A stretch of 64,000 bases of DNA from Paenibacillus sp. FSL R7-0345. GTDB taxonomy: Bacteria; Bacillota; Bacilli; Paenibacillales; Paenibacillaceae. The stretch is taken from positions 4,880,501-4,944,500 of the forward strand of contig NZ_CP152002.1 in NCBI RefSeq assembly GCF_038595055.1, written 5' to 3'. Below the pieces are notes generated by a model, which worked only from the letters and a program-made list of their open reading frames with translations, did no database searches and was not told where the DNA came from. Position 1 is the first letter of the stretch. The number at the start of each line of letters is the position of its first letter. The translations under genes and the position numbers were made by a program. Below are positions 42,350 to 51,607 of the stretch, piece by piece.

Positions 42350-43801
42350 TTAATCCAGCCCATCGGCCAACAAATCCCCGCCGTTACTGGCAATGACCTG
42401 CTTATACCAGTGGAAGCTCTTTTTCCGGCTCCGCTGCAGGGTACCGTTGCCGGCGTTGTCCTTGTCGACGTAGATGTAGCCGTAGCGCTTGGCCATTTCG
42501 CCGGTTGAGGCGCTGACCAGATCAATCGGGCCCCAGCTGGTGTAGCCGATAATCTCCACGCCGTCCTCAATCGCTTCGCCCATAGCGGCGATATGCTGCT
42601 GCAGATAGTCGATCCGGTAGTCGTCGGCTACCTCTCCGCTCGGACCAGATTCATCGGCAGCGCCCAGTCCGTTCTCGACCACAAACAGCGGCTTCTGGTA
42701 GCGGTCATACAGCTGATTGGCCGTAATGCGGAAGCCGAGCGGGTCAATCGTCCAGCCCCAGGCTGACTTCTGGAGATACGGATTATCCACTGAGCCGAAT
42801 ACATTGCCGCTGGTCATCCGGCCCAGCACCTCAGGGTCCGTGCTGGAAGTGCGGCTGGCATAATAGCTGAAGCCGATGTAATCCACCGTATTGTGCTTCA
42901 GCAGTTCCTCATCGCCCTGCTCCATCTCAACCGTGATTCCGTTATCCCTAAAAAATCTCTTGGCATAGCCGGGATACGCCCCGCGGGACTGAACATCGAT
43001 GAAGAAGAAGGATTCGCGGTCTTTGTTCATGGCATCCCACACATCCTCCGGATTGCACACATACGGATAAGTTGATCCGGCGGCCAGCATACAGCCTATC
43101 TGCGCATCCGGTATAAGCTCATGACAGGCCTTCACCGCCAGCGCGCTCGCCACCAGCTGATGATGGGCCGCCTGATACTGGGTCTGCCGCTTATTCTCCC
43201 CCTCACTAAAGACCAGCCCCGCGCCGACAAACGGCAGATGCAGCAGCATGTTAATTTCATTGAAGGTCATCCAGTACTTCACTTTATCCTTATAGCGTGT
43301 GAACAGCGTAATGGCGTACCGCTCAAACAACCGCACCAGCTCGCGGCTTCTCCAGCTTCCGTACGTCTGCACCAGATGAACCGGCACATCAAAATGCGCG
43401 ATTGTTACCACCGGCTGTATCCCGTATTTTAGCAGCTCATCGAACAGATTATCATAGAATTGCAGCCCCGGCTCATTCGGCTCAGCATCATTTCCATTTG
43501 GAAAAATACGCGTCCAGGACACCGACACACGCAGCGCCTTGAAGCCCATTTCAGCGAACAGCGCAATATCCTCTTTATAGCTGTGATAAAAGCCGATCGC
43601 TTCATGTGACGGATACATCAGCCCCGGCTGCGGCTCAAAAGCCTCCAGCTTTCCACCCATCACAGGCCAGCGCTGCGGCCCGGACGGAATCAGATCCACC
43701 GTCGTCAGCCCCTTGCCATCCTCCCGGTAAGCCCCTTCCGTCTGATTGGCCGCAATTGCGCCGCCCCACAGGAAACCCGCGGGAAAAGTATATTTTGACA
43801 T
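42350..43801 (-). CDS. GH1 family 6-phospho-beta-glucosidase
   Basis: Splits phosphorylated beta-glucosides after PTS uptake. It has 483 residues. The acid/base is Glu182 (TFNEIN) and the nucleophile Glu376 (VVENGLG). The region SAWGWTIDPLGFR is typical of phospho-glucosidases (BglA/AscB type). I chose ATG 43801 after AAGGAG; 12 upstream codons are open. A beta-glucoside EIIBCA lies 3.8 kb upstream on the same strand. An unphosphorylated beta-glucoside substrate is possible but less likely. Confidence 0.9.
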   Translation of the reverse strand: MSKYTFPAGFLWGGAIAANQTEGAYREDGKGLTTVDLIPSGPQRWPVMGGKLEAFEPQPGLMYPSHEAIGFYHSYKEDIALFAEMGFKALRVSVSWTRIFPNGNDAEPNEPGLQFYDNLFDELLKYGIQPVVTIAHFDVPVHLVQTYGSWRSRELVRLFERYAITLFTRYKDKVKYWMTFNEINMLLHLPFVGAGLVFSEGENKRQTQYQAAHHQLVASALAVKACHELIPDAQIGCMLAAGSTYPYVCNPEDVWDAMNKDRESFFFIDVQSRGAYPGYAKRFFRDNGITVEMEQGDEELLKHNTVDYIGFSYYASRTSSTDPEVLGRMTSGNVFGSVDNPYLQKSAWGWTIDPLGFRITANQLYDRYQKPLFVVENGLGAADESGPSGEVADDYRIDYLQQHIAAMGEAIEDGVEIIGYTSWGPIDLVSASTGEMAKRYGYIYVDKDNAGNGTLQRSRKKSFHWYKQVIASNGGDLLADGLD

Positions 43802-43844
43802 GATATTATGCTCCTTCTGCATCTGCCTCTGTTTCAATCACTTC

Positions 43845-46439
43845 CTACCGCAGCATTACCGGACCCAGCAGCCCGGACGGCTCGTGGATCATGTACTGGG
43901 ACAAGAAGTCCTGCTCCTGCTTGCCAAGGTTATTCGTTACCTCAATTACCAGCCGGTTCTCGCCAACAACCAGCGCGCTGCCTGCATCAAAGATGTACGG
44001 CGGGCAGATTTTGACCCCCAGCTGCTGACCGTTAAGCGTAACCTCGGCTACCTCATATACGCGTCCCAGGTCAAGCACGGCATTGGCCGGAGCTGCTTCC
44101 TCCAAAATAAACGCCAGCTCATAACGCACCGTTCCCGAAAACCGCGCCTTGCCTTCCACTTTGGAGATATCCTGCAGCGAAACCAGCGTCTGCTCTGCTG
44201 AAAAGGACGGATAAGCTGTGGCTGTGGCAAAAGAAACGCTCCATTCTCCACCGATTTCTGCAGCCTCATTTGCCTGCTGCGAATTCTCCCCCTCTTCCTC
44301 CCTGCTTTCCAGCACCACAACGGATTCGTACGGATGCAGCACCAGCTGAACCGCAGTTTTACCATCGACCTGCGACTGCGATACCGGCTTAACCTGATTG
44401 GAGAAGCCGTCATAGGCCATAACCGGACGATTTCCACTCAGTGTCACAGTCGTTTCAATCACCTTGTAAGGCTCTTCATTGAAGAACATGTACACATCGC
44501 CTTCGGCCTGACGGTAATGATAGCTGCGCAGGTACGGCTGATGCTCTGAGGTGTGCACATCGTGATGATTTTCTTTTATCAGCTGAGCCGTAAAATCCTC
44601 CAGCCCGCATACCGCCGCCTGCTCCAGCAGAGTGCCGTCCACCTGTTCTCCGAGCTCGTTTCTCACCGGAAGCCCGTCAATGAACTGCACCCGGATACCG
44701 GCAACCGTAAACGCCTTAACCCGCTCCAGCAGCTTCTGCGGCAATGCCTCAGCATAAGGGATAACCAGCGCGCTGAACGATTGTCCGTTAATCGTATACG
44801 TGCCGCTGCCAAGCTCAGCTTGTGCAATCAGATCGGCCGGAATGACATCGAACTCGATCTGGTGCTGCGCCAGCTCCCTCGCCGGCTTTTGGAACAGCAT
44901 ATAATCGCCCAGCCATTCCGCCTCGGCATGATACAGCAATCCAACATTAGCAACATGCTGCCCCCCGTTCAGCAGATGGCTGACCCGGTTGAGGTAATCA
45001 AACAGCACGCTCATGAACCGGTACTGCGGATTATGGCCTCTGGCATCGAGATGCGGAGGGCAGTCGGGGTCCGGGAACTCTTTTGGCGAAAAGGCATGGG
45101 GTACAAAATGGGTAACACCCCGCACCAGCATATGGTCGGTAATCCACTTCATCAGCTTGATGCCTTCCGCCCAGCCGTAAGCCCCGTAGACCTCGCACAT
45201 GGTGCGGTTCCGCTTTTTGGCATCAAGATGACCGAGTGAGGCGCCCATTTTAGCAAGTCCATAGTGGAAAAACTCCCCGTCCCAGCCCTTCGCCGTCATC
45301 GATTTGAACGGGCCTTTGTCCATGCCGGGCATAATCTGGTTCAGCACCACGTCGATGCCGGCCATATCCTGCTCCCAGATCGCTCTGAAAAAATGTCCCG
45401 CCCCGTAACCGAGCCGCGCATGCGCATTGTTATCCTCGATCAGATGGCCGATATACTCTACGCCGTGCTCCCGGCACCAGGCCGCCAGTGTTCCGGTGAA
45501 CGCTTCACCGTACATCCGGCTTACAATGTCCATGTATTTGTAGCGGATGGCGTGCTCTGCACCCTCTGCCTCCACGGTTGAGAGCAGCGGCAGCAGCAGC
45601 CGTTCCTCACCAGTGAACCTGTCCTGCAGACCTTCCTTCCAAGGCAGCACCATTTCTGCCCGGCCTATCGAGCCGAAGGCCCCGTGCATATTGCCGAACC
45701 GCGGCTCATCCGAGAAAAATCCGGCAAACGTCCGGCCAAAATCCGCCGCATAACGGGCATAATGGGATTCGTAGACCTCGTTGATCAGCACCTTTACAGC
45801 CTCAGGATCAAGCGGATTCAGATAGCCTTCGGTGTGGGGCTCACCGCCGTGAATGGTCTCAAGCAGGATGAAGATCCGCCAGTCTCCTTCCGGGATGTCC
45901 CAGAACAGCACACCGTTATCTTCAAAAGCGCTGACATCAACAAAGCTCGCCGGATCGACGCTGTTCTCGCCAGTTCTCAGGGCTGCAATGATGCTTAGAA
46001 TTTTGTCGTTAACGGCCTTAGGGGTAGCAGTCAGGCTCATCCGGTTGCCGGGGCTGCCCCATTTTACGAGAAAAGAAGCGTCCTGCAGCGGACCTACGAA
46101 ATCGAGCTGGTGTATTTTGAGGTATTTTTTGACCAGCTCGGGATGATCGGATTTGATCTTTCCGTTCGCATAGCCTGTAGGAAAGTGGGAGTCGTCCAGC
46201 AGCCATACCTTCATATCCCGGCGGCGGGCCTCATCCATAATAATATCCATGTCACGCCACCAGCCCTCACCGCAGAAATCGGGGTGCGGACGGGATTCCA
46301 CGCAAAGGGCGTGGATGCCGGCCTCCTGGATTTTGGCAACCGATTCTCTTAAAAGCGCCTCCGGCTCTCCATGCAGCCACAGAAAAGGAAGCACATAGTT
46401 TTCCTGTTTATTTTCTAAAACCTCAGTAAGTCTCTTCAT
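43845..46439 (-). CDS. large putative glycoside hydrolase (GH106/rhamnosidase-like)
   Basis: 864 residues, no signal peptide. The N-terminal half looks like a TIM barrel with carboxylates in VESRPHPDFCGEGWW, FFSDEPRFGN and MCEVYGAYGW. A Rossmann-like middle part follows (about 520-620), then C-terminal beta domains with a sugar-binding jelly roll (LDLGRVYEVAEVTLNGQQLG). The layout resembles alpha-L-rhamnosidase-type GH106 proteins and relatives of unknown specificity. GGAG precedes the ATG. An AraC regulator is divergent to it, and the GH1 gene follows after 43 bases. Enzyme class is a cautious guess. Confidence 0.65.
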   Translation of the reverse strand: MKRLTEVLENKQENYVLPFLWLHGEPEALLRESVAKIQEAGIHALCVESRPHPDFCGEGWWRDMDIIMDEARRRDMKVWLLDDSHFPTGYANGKIKSDHPELVKKYLKIHQLDFVGPLQDASFLVKWGSPGNRMSLTATPKAVNDKILSIIAALRTGENSVDPASFVDVSAFEDNGVLFWDIPEGDWRIFILLETIHGGEPHTEGYLNPLDPEAVKVLINEVYESHYARYAADFGRTFAGFFSDEPRFGNMHGAFGSIGRAEMVLPWKEGLQDRFTGEERLLLPLLSTVEAEGAEHAIRYKYMDIVSRMYGEAFTGTLAAWCREHGVEYIGHLIEDNNAHARLGYGAGHFFRAIWEQDMAGIDVVLNQIMPGMDKGPFKSMTAKGWDGEFFHYGLAKMGASLGHLDAKKRNRTMCEVYGAYGWAEGIKLMKWITDHMLVRGVTHFVPHAFSPKEFPDPDCPPHLDARGHNPQYRFMSVLFDYLNRVSHLLNGGQHVANVGLLYHAEAEWLGDYMLFQKPARELAQHQIEFDVIPADLIAQAELGSGTYTINGQSFSALVIPYAEALPQKLLERVKAFTVAGIRVQFIDGLPVRNELGEQVDGTLLEQAAVCGLEDFTAQLIKENHHDVHTSEHQPYLRSYHYRQAEGDVYMFFNEEPYKVIETTVTLSGNRPVMAYDGFSNQVKPVSQSQVDGKTAVQLVLHPYESVVVLESREEEGENSQQANEAAEIGGEWSVSFATATAYPSFSAEQTLVSLQDISKVEGKARFSGTVRYELAFILEEAAPANAVLDLGRVYEVAEVTLNGQQLGVKICPPYIFDAGSALVVGENRLVIEVTNNLGKQEQDFLSQYMIHEPSGLLGPVMLR

Positions 46440-46506
46440 AAAGGCTCCACTCCTGTCTATTTCGTCTATATATATATCTGTTCGCGCTGGAACACGGATT
46501 ATTCAT

Positions 46507-46535
46507 TTGACTTACCAAACTTAACTTCATATAGT
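46507..46535 (+). promoter_or_regulatory. sigma-A-type promoter of the second araC gene
   Basis: TTGACT (46507-46512), a 17-base spacer and TATAGT (46530-46535). It would start the message about 28 bases before the ATG at 46570. Confidence 0.55.
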
Positions 46536-46569
46536 TAATCTTATCTTTGATCAAAGGGGGACTGCAGCC

Positions 46570-47613
46570 ATGCAGAGAGATGAATTAAGACGGCGGCTGT
46601 CCGAGCTGTCGGAGAGCGAGCACCGTCACCGGAAGGACCCTGACAAGGGCCTGCTGATATTCGAGCAAATGAACAGAACCGCAAACATCACCGGAAGTCC
46701 GGTGTACATTCTGGATCTGGATCCTTATTCAACCCGGGCGTGGAGAGACTCCAAGTTCCCCGCTAACTCCACCAACTCTTTTCATATCAACCAGATGACG
46801 ATCCGCCAGCATTCCCGCTACAGTAAAATCCCGATGCATATCCATAACTACGTGGAAATCAATTACGTCTACTCCGGCCAGTGCAAGCAGATTATCGACG
46901 GCAAACATGTCACCCTGCGGGAGGGTGATCTGTGCATGCTCGACACCAACGTACCGCATACCATTCTCGAGACGACCGAGGACGATATCATCATCAACCT
47001 CATTATGCTGAAGCCGTTCTTTACCACTGGTTTTCTGAGCAGGCTGGCGACAACCGGCATTATTTCCAATTTCATCGTCAATGCGATCTCGCAGATTCAT
47101 AATCACAACCGCCACATTATTTTTCATACCGGCAATGAAATCTCGTTCAAGGAGACGATGGAGAGCCTGATGTGCGAAACGTTTGATCCGGGCTTCTGCT
47201 CCAAGGAGATTATCGAGTCCTATATGGTCATTGTGTTCAGCAAGCTGCTGCAGTCGTTCCAGGGCGGTCAGGACAAGGATTATGGCGATGATGCCGGCAG
47301 GGCCAATCTGATCGAAATCCTTAAATATCTGGAGGATCATTACAAAGACGTCACCCTGATTTCCGTAGCCGGGCATTTCAATTTCCATCCCAATTACTTC
47401 AGCACCTATCTGAAAAAAGCAACCGGAAGAACGTTCAAGGAGCTTGTGCAGATCCAGCGGATGACCAGCGCCGGCCTCCTCCTGACCAATACTTCGCTGA
47501 CGGTGGAGGAGGTGGCCGGTGAGGTCGGCTACAACAATCTCGGCTTCTTTTACAAAAAATTCGTGGCTTATTACGGCCAGACGCCGAGCGATTACCGCAA
47601 GCAGCACCGGTAG
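46570..47613 (+). CDS. AraC family regulator of the beta-glucoside block
   Basis: 347 residues. A cupin-like domain (about 75-160; IPMHIHNYVEINYVYSGQC, then LREGDLCMLD) senses a sugar. The C-terminal AraC domain (about 245-345) has VAGHFNFHPNYFSTYLKKAT and EVGYNNLGFFYKKF. An AAGGGGG tract precedes the ATG. It is divergent from the GH106-like gene and convergent with the PTS gene, so it likely controls the hydrolase genes. Confidence 0.88.
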   Translation: MQRDELRRRLSELSESEHRHRKDPDKGLLIFEQMNRTANITGSPVYILDLDPYSTRAWRDSKFPANSTNSFHINQMTIRQHSRYSKIPMHIHNYVEINYVYSGQCKQIIDGKHVTLREGDLCMLDTNVPHTILETTEDDIIINLIMLKPFFTTGFLSRLATTGIISNFIVNAISQIHNHNRHIIFHTGNEISFKETMESLMCETFDPGFCSKEIIESYMVIVFSKLLQSFQGGQDKDYGDDAGRANLIEILKYLEDHYKDVTLISVAGHFNFHPNYFSTYLKKATGRTFKELVQIQRMTSAGLLLTNTSLTVEEVAGEVGYNNLGFFYKKFVAYYGQTPSDYRKQHR

Positions 47614-47623
47614 TACAGTTTGA

Positions 47624-49504
47624 TTAGCGGATGCTCAGTACCAGCTCACCTATCTTAACCTCGCTGCTACGGTATGCCTTGAGCTCAACCGATTCATGCT
47701 CTGCTGTATTAGTAACAATTACCGGGGTCGTCACCTGGAACTGGTTGTCCCGGATCATGTTCCAGTCGACAATGGCCAGCAGCTGGCCTTTTTGGACACG
47801 ATCATTCTCCTTGACCTTAAGCTCAAACGGCGCACCCTTCAGCTTAACGGTATTAATCCCCATATGGATCAGTAGCTCCACACCGTCATCTGACACAATC
47901 GCAACAGCATGCTTGGAATTCGCCACGGTTACCACCGTACCGTCGAACGGCGCGTAAACTTTATTATCCGCAGGAATGACGGCGTAGCCGCTGCCCATTG
48001 CACCGCTTGCAAAGGCTTCGTCCGGCACCTCGCTGAGCGGGATAATCTTACCTTGTATGGAGTTGTAGACCTGGGTTTTTGTACCCGCCCCTGGTGCTGT
48101 GCTGCTTGCCCCGGATACTGCCGGCGCTGCCGCTGGAGTCTCCTGCTTGTCCTTGAAGCCGAACAGATAGGTGAGCACGGTTGCGATAACGACGGCCACC
48201 GCACTTGCAATGACATAGGCATAGAAGCTGTTGTCGAGCCCTGCAGGATTAATGAACATCGGAGCTGCAAAAATCCCCCCGCCCCCGAAGCCGAACATCT
48301 TTGCACTCATCGCCGCAGTAATACCGCCGCCTACAGCCCCGGCAATTCCCGCCATGACAAAAGGCTTTTTGTACGGAAGCGAGATCCCGTAAATCGCCGG
48401 CTCTGTTACACCCATGAAGGCGGATATGGCGGCCGGACCGGCAATGCTGCGTACCTTCGCATTTCTTGACTTCAGGAACACCCCGAGCGCCGCACCAACC
48501 TGCGCAAATACAGAGGCACTCAGAATCGCATTCACCGGATCATACTGGAGCGTTGTAATATTGTTGATCAGCACCGGGATAAAAGCATAATGCAGGCCGA
48601 AGATGACAATCAGCTGCCACAGCCCGCCGAGAACAACACCCGCAACGACCGGACTGAGGTTATAAATCCACATGGTCGCATCTGCCAGCAGACTGCTTGC
48701 TTCCGTCAGTACCGGACCTACCAGCAGGAAGGTTAGAATCCCGGTAATCAGAATGGTAAAGAGCGGAACGAAGAACAGCCTCAGTGAGGCGGGAAGTTTG
48801 CGCTCGAACCATTTCTCAAGCTTCGCAGCAACCCAGGCAGCCAGAATGATCGGAAACAGTGACGAGGTGTAGCTCGCCAGCACAACCGGAATGCCGGCAA
48901 ATGTCAGGCTGTCACCCGCATTGTAGGCGGTAATGACCGCCGGATAGACCAGTGCGGCGCCGATGGCTGCCGGGATAAACGGGTTGCCGTTAAATTTCCG
49001 GCCGGCCGAGAAGCCGACAATAATCGGCATGAAATAGAACAGCCCGTCTCCGAGCGCATTCAGCAGAATATAAGTGCCGTCTGTTGCCGCCAGCCAGTCC
49101 AGTGCAGTGGCCAGACCAAGCATCCCTTTAATAATCCCGGCAGCAGCCAGCAGGCCGATGATCGGTGAGATAATGCCGACGATTACATCGACGAAGCGGT
49201 TAAAGGCATTTTTCTTTTTGCCGGGTGGCGCTGCTTCTGCATCATTCGACACGACCGCTCCGCCGAGCTGGTCTGTGACCTCTTTATAGACCTCTTTTAC
49301 CTTGTTGCCGATGACAACCTGGTATTGGCCTCCGCTTTTGACCACTGTCATAACGCCGTCCAGATTATTGATCGTATCCGTCTGGGCGGCGGATTCATCC
49401 TTAAGCGTAAATCGTAACCGGGTGACACAATGCTCCAGGTGGCTGATGTTGCTCCGGCCCCCGACATTCCGGATAATCTCCCGGGCTAAGTTCTGATTGT
49501 CCAT
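47624..49504 (-). CDS. PTS beta-glucoside transporter EIIBCA
   Basis: Takes up and phosphorylates beta-glucosides. It has 626 residues in the order B-C-A. EIIB has Cys26 (EHCVTRLRF). EIIC spans about 105-450 with ten or so membrane segments (GVTEPAIYG is the family signature). EIIA has the phosphorylated His547 (LLIHMGIN) in a domain of about 480-620. GGGAGGG precedes the ATG. No LicT-type antiterminator or RNA antiterminator sequence was found upstream, unlike many relatives; a cre-like site lies there. Confidence 0.94.
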   Translation of the reverse strand: MDNQNLAREIIRNVGGRSNISHLEHCVTRLRFTLKDESAAQTDTINNLDGVMTVVKSGGQYQVVIGNKVKEVYKEVTDQLGGAVVSNDAEAAPPGKKKNAFNRFVDVIVGIISPIIGLLAAAGIIKGMLGLATALDWLAATDGTYILLNALGDGLFYFMPIIVGFSAGRKFNGNPFIPAAIGAALVYPAVITAYNAGDSLTFAGIPVVLASYTSSLFPIILAAWVAAKLEKWFERKLPASLRLFFVPLFTILITGILTFLLVGPVLTEASSLLADATMWIYNLSPVVAGVVLGGLWQLIVIFGLHYAFIPVLINNITTLQYDPVNAILSASVFAQVGAALGVFLKSRNAKVRSIAGPAAISAFMGVTEPAIYGISLPYKKPFVMAGIAGAVGGGITAAMSAKMFGFGGGGIFAAPMFINPAGLDNSFYAYVIASAVAVVIATVLTYLFGFKDKQETPAAAPAVSGASSTAPGAGTKTQVYNSIQGKIIPLSEVPDEAFASGAMGSGYAVIPADNKVYAPFDGTVVTVANSKHAVAIVSDDGVELLIHMGINTVKLKGAPFELKVKENDRVQKGQLLAIVDWNMIRDNQFQVTTPVIVTNTAEHESVELKAYRSSEVKIGELVLSIR

Positions 49505-49620
49505 AGTAGACCCTCCCTGATTCTGAAAAAAAGCGTATAAAGGAACCTTCCGGCAGCTGAAAATAGTCTTTCATTCCAGTATGCCAAACATTCCGGCTTA
49601 TTGTTCGAAGTGTTATTTTC

Positions 49621-49634
49621 GTAGAGCGTTTACA
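49621..49634 (-). promoter_or_regulatory. cre-like catabolite repression site upstream of the PTS gene
   Basis: TGTAAACGCTCTAC on the minus strand matches the CcpA consensus except at its last two bases. It lies 117 bases before the PTS start and would allow repression by glucose. The rest of 49505-49784 has no gene. Confidence 0.45.
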
Positions 49635-49784
49635 TTCAATCTTAAACCGGGACCGCCGGGTTAGGCCTTTACCCTTGAATCCCCTTACACGAATATGATA
49701 ACAAACGTAGACAACGTAGAGTATCGTCAGTTCTTAATGAATGTACTTACCAAACTTAAGATTTGTTGAAGCGGTTGCTGAGGA

Positions 49785-50030
49785 GCATGGGGAGGCGGCA
49801 CGGGTGGGGACGGCAAGGTGCGGAGCAGCAGTAGCGCAAGGGTTGACGTATAGGAGGAGTGCAGTAATAGAGTGTGTGGGCCGGCTCGGGGACTGACGTG
49901 TGGGTGGAGTGTGGCAGTAGTTGAGAAAAGGCTGAGGCGCGGGGATCGGAGTAACTTATTGGGTTGAGGTGTGCGTGGAGTGTGGCGGTGGAGTGTGGCG
50001 GTAGTGTGTGGACGAAGTGGCTGCAAATTA
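49785..50030. other. C-poor, GT/GA-rich low-complexity tract
   Basis: About 245 bases with few cytosines on the plus strand and loose repeats of GGAGTGTGGCGGT (clearest at about 49905 and 49975-50010). ORFs on the minus strand here are Pro/Thr/Leu-rich, without ribosome sites, and reflect composition only. Confidence 0.55.
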
Positions 50031-50158
50031 TGGAGTATACTACTACAATATCTACCTGCAGCAGCTGAATTCTTGGAGGGCAGGACTCGGCTGTTACGTC
50101 GGCTGTTTTAAACACAATAGGTTGTTGTGAATTTAAGTAATAGTAATCCCAGCGTCCG

Positions 50159-50220
50159 GCTAACGGACTCAGATGCGCTTATTTGCAGCAAAAGGCGTGT
50201 TTCTGCAGGCTAACGGACTC
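50159..50220 (+). repeat. 60-bp intergenic repeat, left copy
   Basis: Bounded by two CTAACGGACTC motifs 50 bases apart (50160 and 50210). An inverted relative lies at 51515-51574, across the insertion element. Confidence 0.6.
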
Positions 50221-50296
50221 CATGAGTGAGACTAATAAGTAGACACGGTAAATCCAACCCAAGATAATAGAATAAACTCTAAAAGAGGTGGTAACC

Positions 50297-50590
50297 GTGG
50301 CGGAACGGAAGCGATATAACAAACAGTTCAAAGAAGAAACGGTGAAGTATATCCAGGAACAAAGAAAATCCATGGACGAGATTGCCCTGGAACTTAATAT
50401 TCCCAAGGGGACTCTCAAGAGCTGGATGATGACCTACCGGCAGTTCCCCGATGAGCCGTTTGTAGGAAGTGGTAAGCTGCGTACTCAAGAACAACAGATT
50501 GTAACGCTAGAACAAAAGAACAAAGATCTCGAAGAGGAAGTCGCTATCCTAAAAAAAGCGTTGCACATCTTCAGCAAAGACCGGAGCTGA
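50297..50590 (+). CDS. IS3-family transposase OrfA
   Basis: 97 residues: a helix-turn-helix (about 15-55; EIALELNIPKGTLKSWM) and a leucine-zipper-like coiled coil at the end (QIVTLEQKNKDLEEEVAIL). GTG 50297 follows AGAGGTGG; a GTG at 50288 overlaps that site. A run of seven A (50551-50557) near its end is the likely -1 frameshift signal for OrfAB. Confidence 0.85.
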   Translation: MAERKRYNKQFKEETVKYIQEQRKSMDEIALELNIPKGTLKSWMMTYRQFPDEPFVGSGKLRTQEQQIVTLEQKNKDLEEEVAILKKALHIFSKDRS

Positions 50591-51474
50591 AATTTCAGTT
50601 TATTGAGGAGCACCGCTCAACATTCCGGATCGAGAAGATGTGCAGCGTACTCGGTGTATCCCGAAGTGGATATTACAAATGGCGGACAGCCCCTCCTAGT
50701 AAACGGAAGCAGAGCCGGGACTATCTGGTCGAGCGTATCAAGTACCACTTTCATGACAATGATGCGATTTATGGCAGTCCAAAAATCACCAGAAAACTGC
50801 ATGAAGAAGGACTCTCGGTTGGTGAAAAAACCGTAGGTAGACTCATGCGGGCACATGAGCTCCGCTCCCAGGCAATGGGAAGATTTAAAGTCCAAACCAC
50901 AGATTCAAACCATGACTCCCCCATTGCTCCGAATTGGCTAAACCAACATTTTGATGTGTGCACAAAACCTAACCAAGTTTGGGTTACAGATATTACCTAT
51001 ATCCGTACGCGCCAAGGCACGGTCTATTTAGCGAGTGTTCTTGACTTGTATACGCGTAAAATTGTGGGTTGGCAGCTCGGAAACCGAATGAAAGTAGAGT
51101 TGGTTTCTGCGGCGCTAGACAAGGCCTACGCAGCCCAGAAACCGGACAAGGGAGTCATTCACCATTCGGACCGGGGAAGCCAGTACGCCTCCGTAGAATA
51201 CCGCAAGAAGTTAAAAGAGTACCATATGATTCGCAGTATGAGTCGCAGGGGAAACTGCTACGACAATGCGTGCATTGAATCGTTCCACAGCATTCTTAAG
51301 CGAGAAATGATTTACCGTAGGGCGACCTTCCAAACTCAGAAAGAAGCTGCAAACCATCTGTTCCGTTATATTGAGTTCTTTTACAACCGGAAACGAATAC
51401 ACAGTAAGCTAGGCTATCTCTCCCCGGATCGCTTTGAGTCACAGTATTACAGCACACTTAAACGTGCCAACTGA
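50551..51474 (+). CDS. IS3-family transposase OrfB (made by -1 frameshift)
   Basis: Integrase-like catalytic part in the -1 frame relative to OrfA, entered at the A7 run at 50551. It starts with HLQQRPELKFQF, then HTH_21 and the rve domain. The DDE residues are in VWVTDITYIR, HHSDRGSQYAS and ACIESFHSIL. The frame is complete to its stop. From an internal ATG at 50638 it would have 278 residues. Confidence 0.9.
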   Translation, partial: KKSVAHLQQRPELKFQFIEEHRSTFRIEKMCSVLGVSRSGYYKWRTAPPSKRKQSRDYLVERIKYHFHDNDAIYGSPKITRKLHEEGLSVGEKTVGRLMRAHELRSQAMGRFKVQTTDSNHDSPIAPNWLNQHFDVCTKPNQVWVTDITYIRTRQGTVYLASVLDLYTRKIVGWQLGNRMKVELVSAALDKAYAAQKPDKGVIHHSDRGSQYASVEYRKKLKEYHMIRSMSRRGNCYDNACIESFHSILKREMIYRRATFQTQKEAANHLFRYIEFFYNRKRIHSKLGYLSPDRFESQYYSTLKRAN

Positions 51475-51514
51475 CCCTTTTTACCGTGTCCACTCTGTTG
51501 ACTTAAGCACATTC

Positions 51515-51574
51515 GGTCCGTTAGCCTGATTAAACGGTCTGATTTCCTTAAATAACGGCTCTGGTGTCCGTTAG
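51515..51574 (-). repeat. 60-bp intergenic repeat, right inverted copy
   Basis: Reverse-complement relative of 50159-50220. Its two GTCCGTTAG motifs (51516 and 51566) are again 50 bases apart, and the inner TTATTT and GTTT blocks line up. Confidence 0.6.
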
Positions 51575-51607
51575 AAATAGTAGAAGTTACTGAAGGACAG
51601 GGTTCAA

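Larger units (their letters stand above)
50223..51509 (+). mobile_element. IS3-family insertion sequence (IS150-like)
   Basis: Two overlapping transposase frames are enclosed by imperfect inverted ends. The left end reads TGAGTGAGACTAATAAGTAG then ACACGGTAAA. The right end, reversed, reads TGCTTAAGTCAACAGAGTGG then ACACGGTAAA. Ends start with TG and finish with CA, as is usual. No convincing target duplication is visible, so the exact borders are approximate. Both frames look intact. Confidence 0.85.

Noticed and set aside
49727..50115. Pro/Thr/Leu-rich minus-strand ORFs
   Set aside because: Product of low-complexity, C-poor DNA; no ribosome site.
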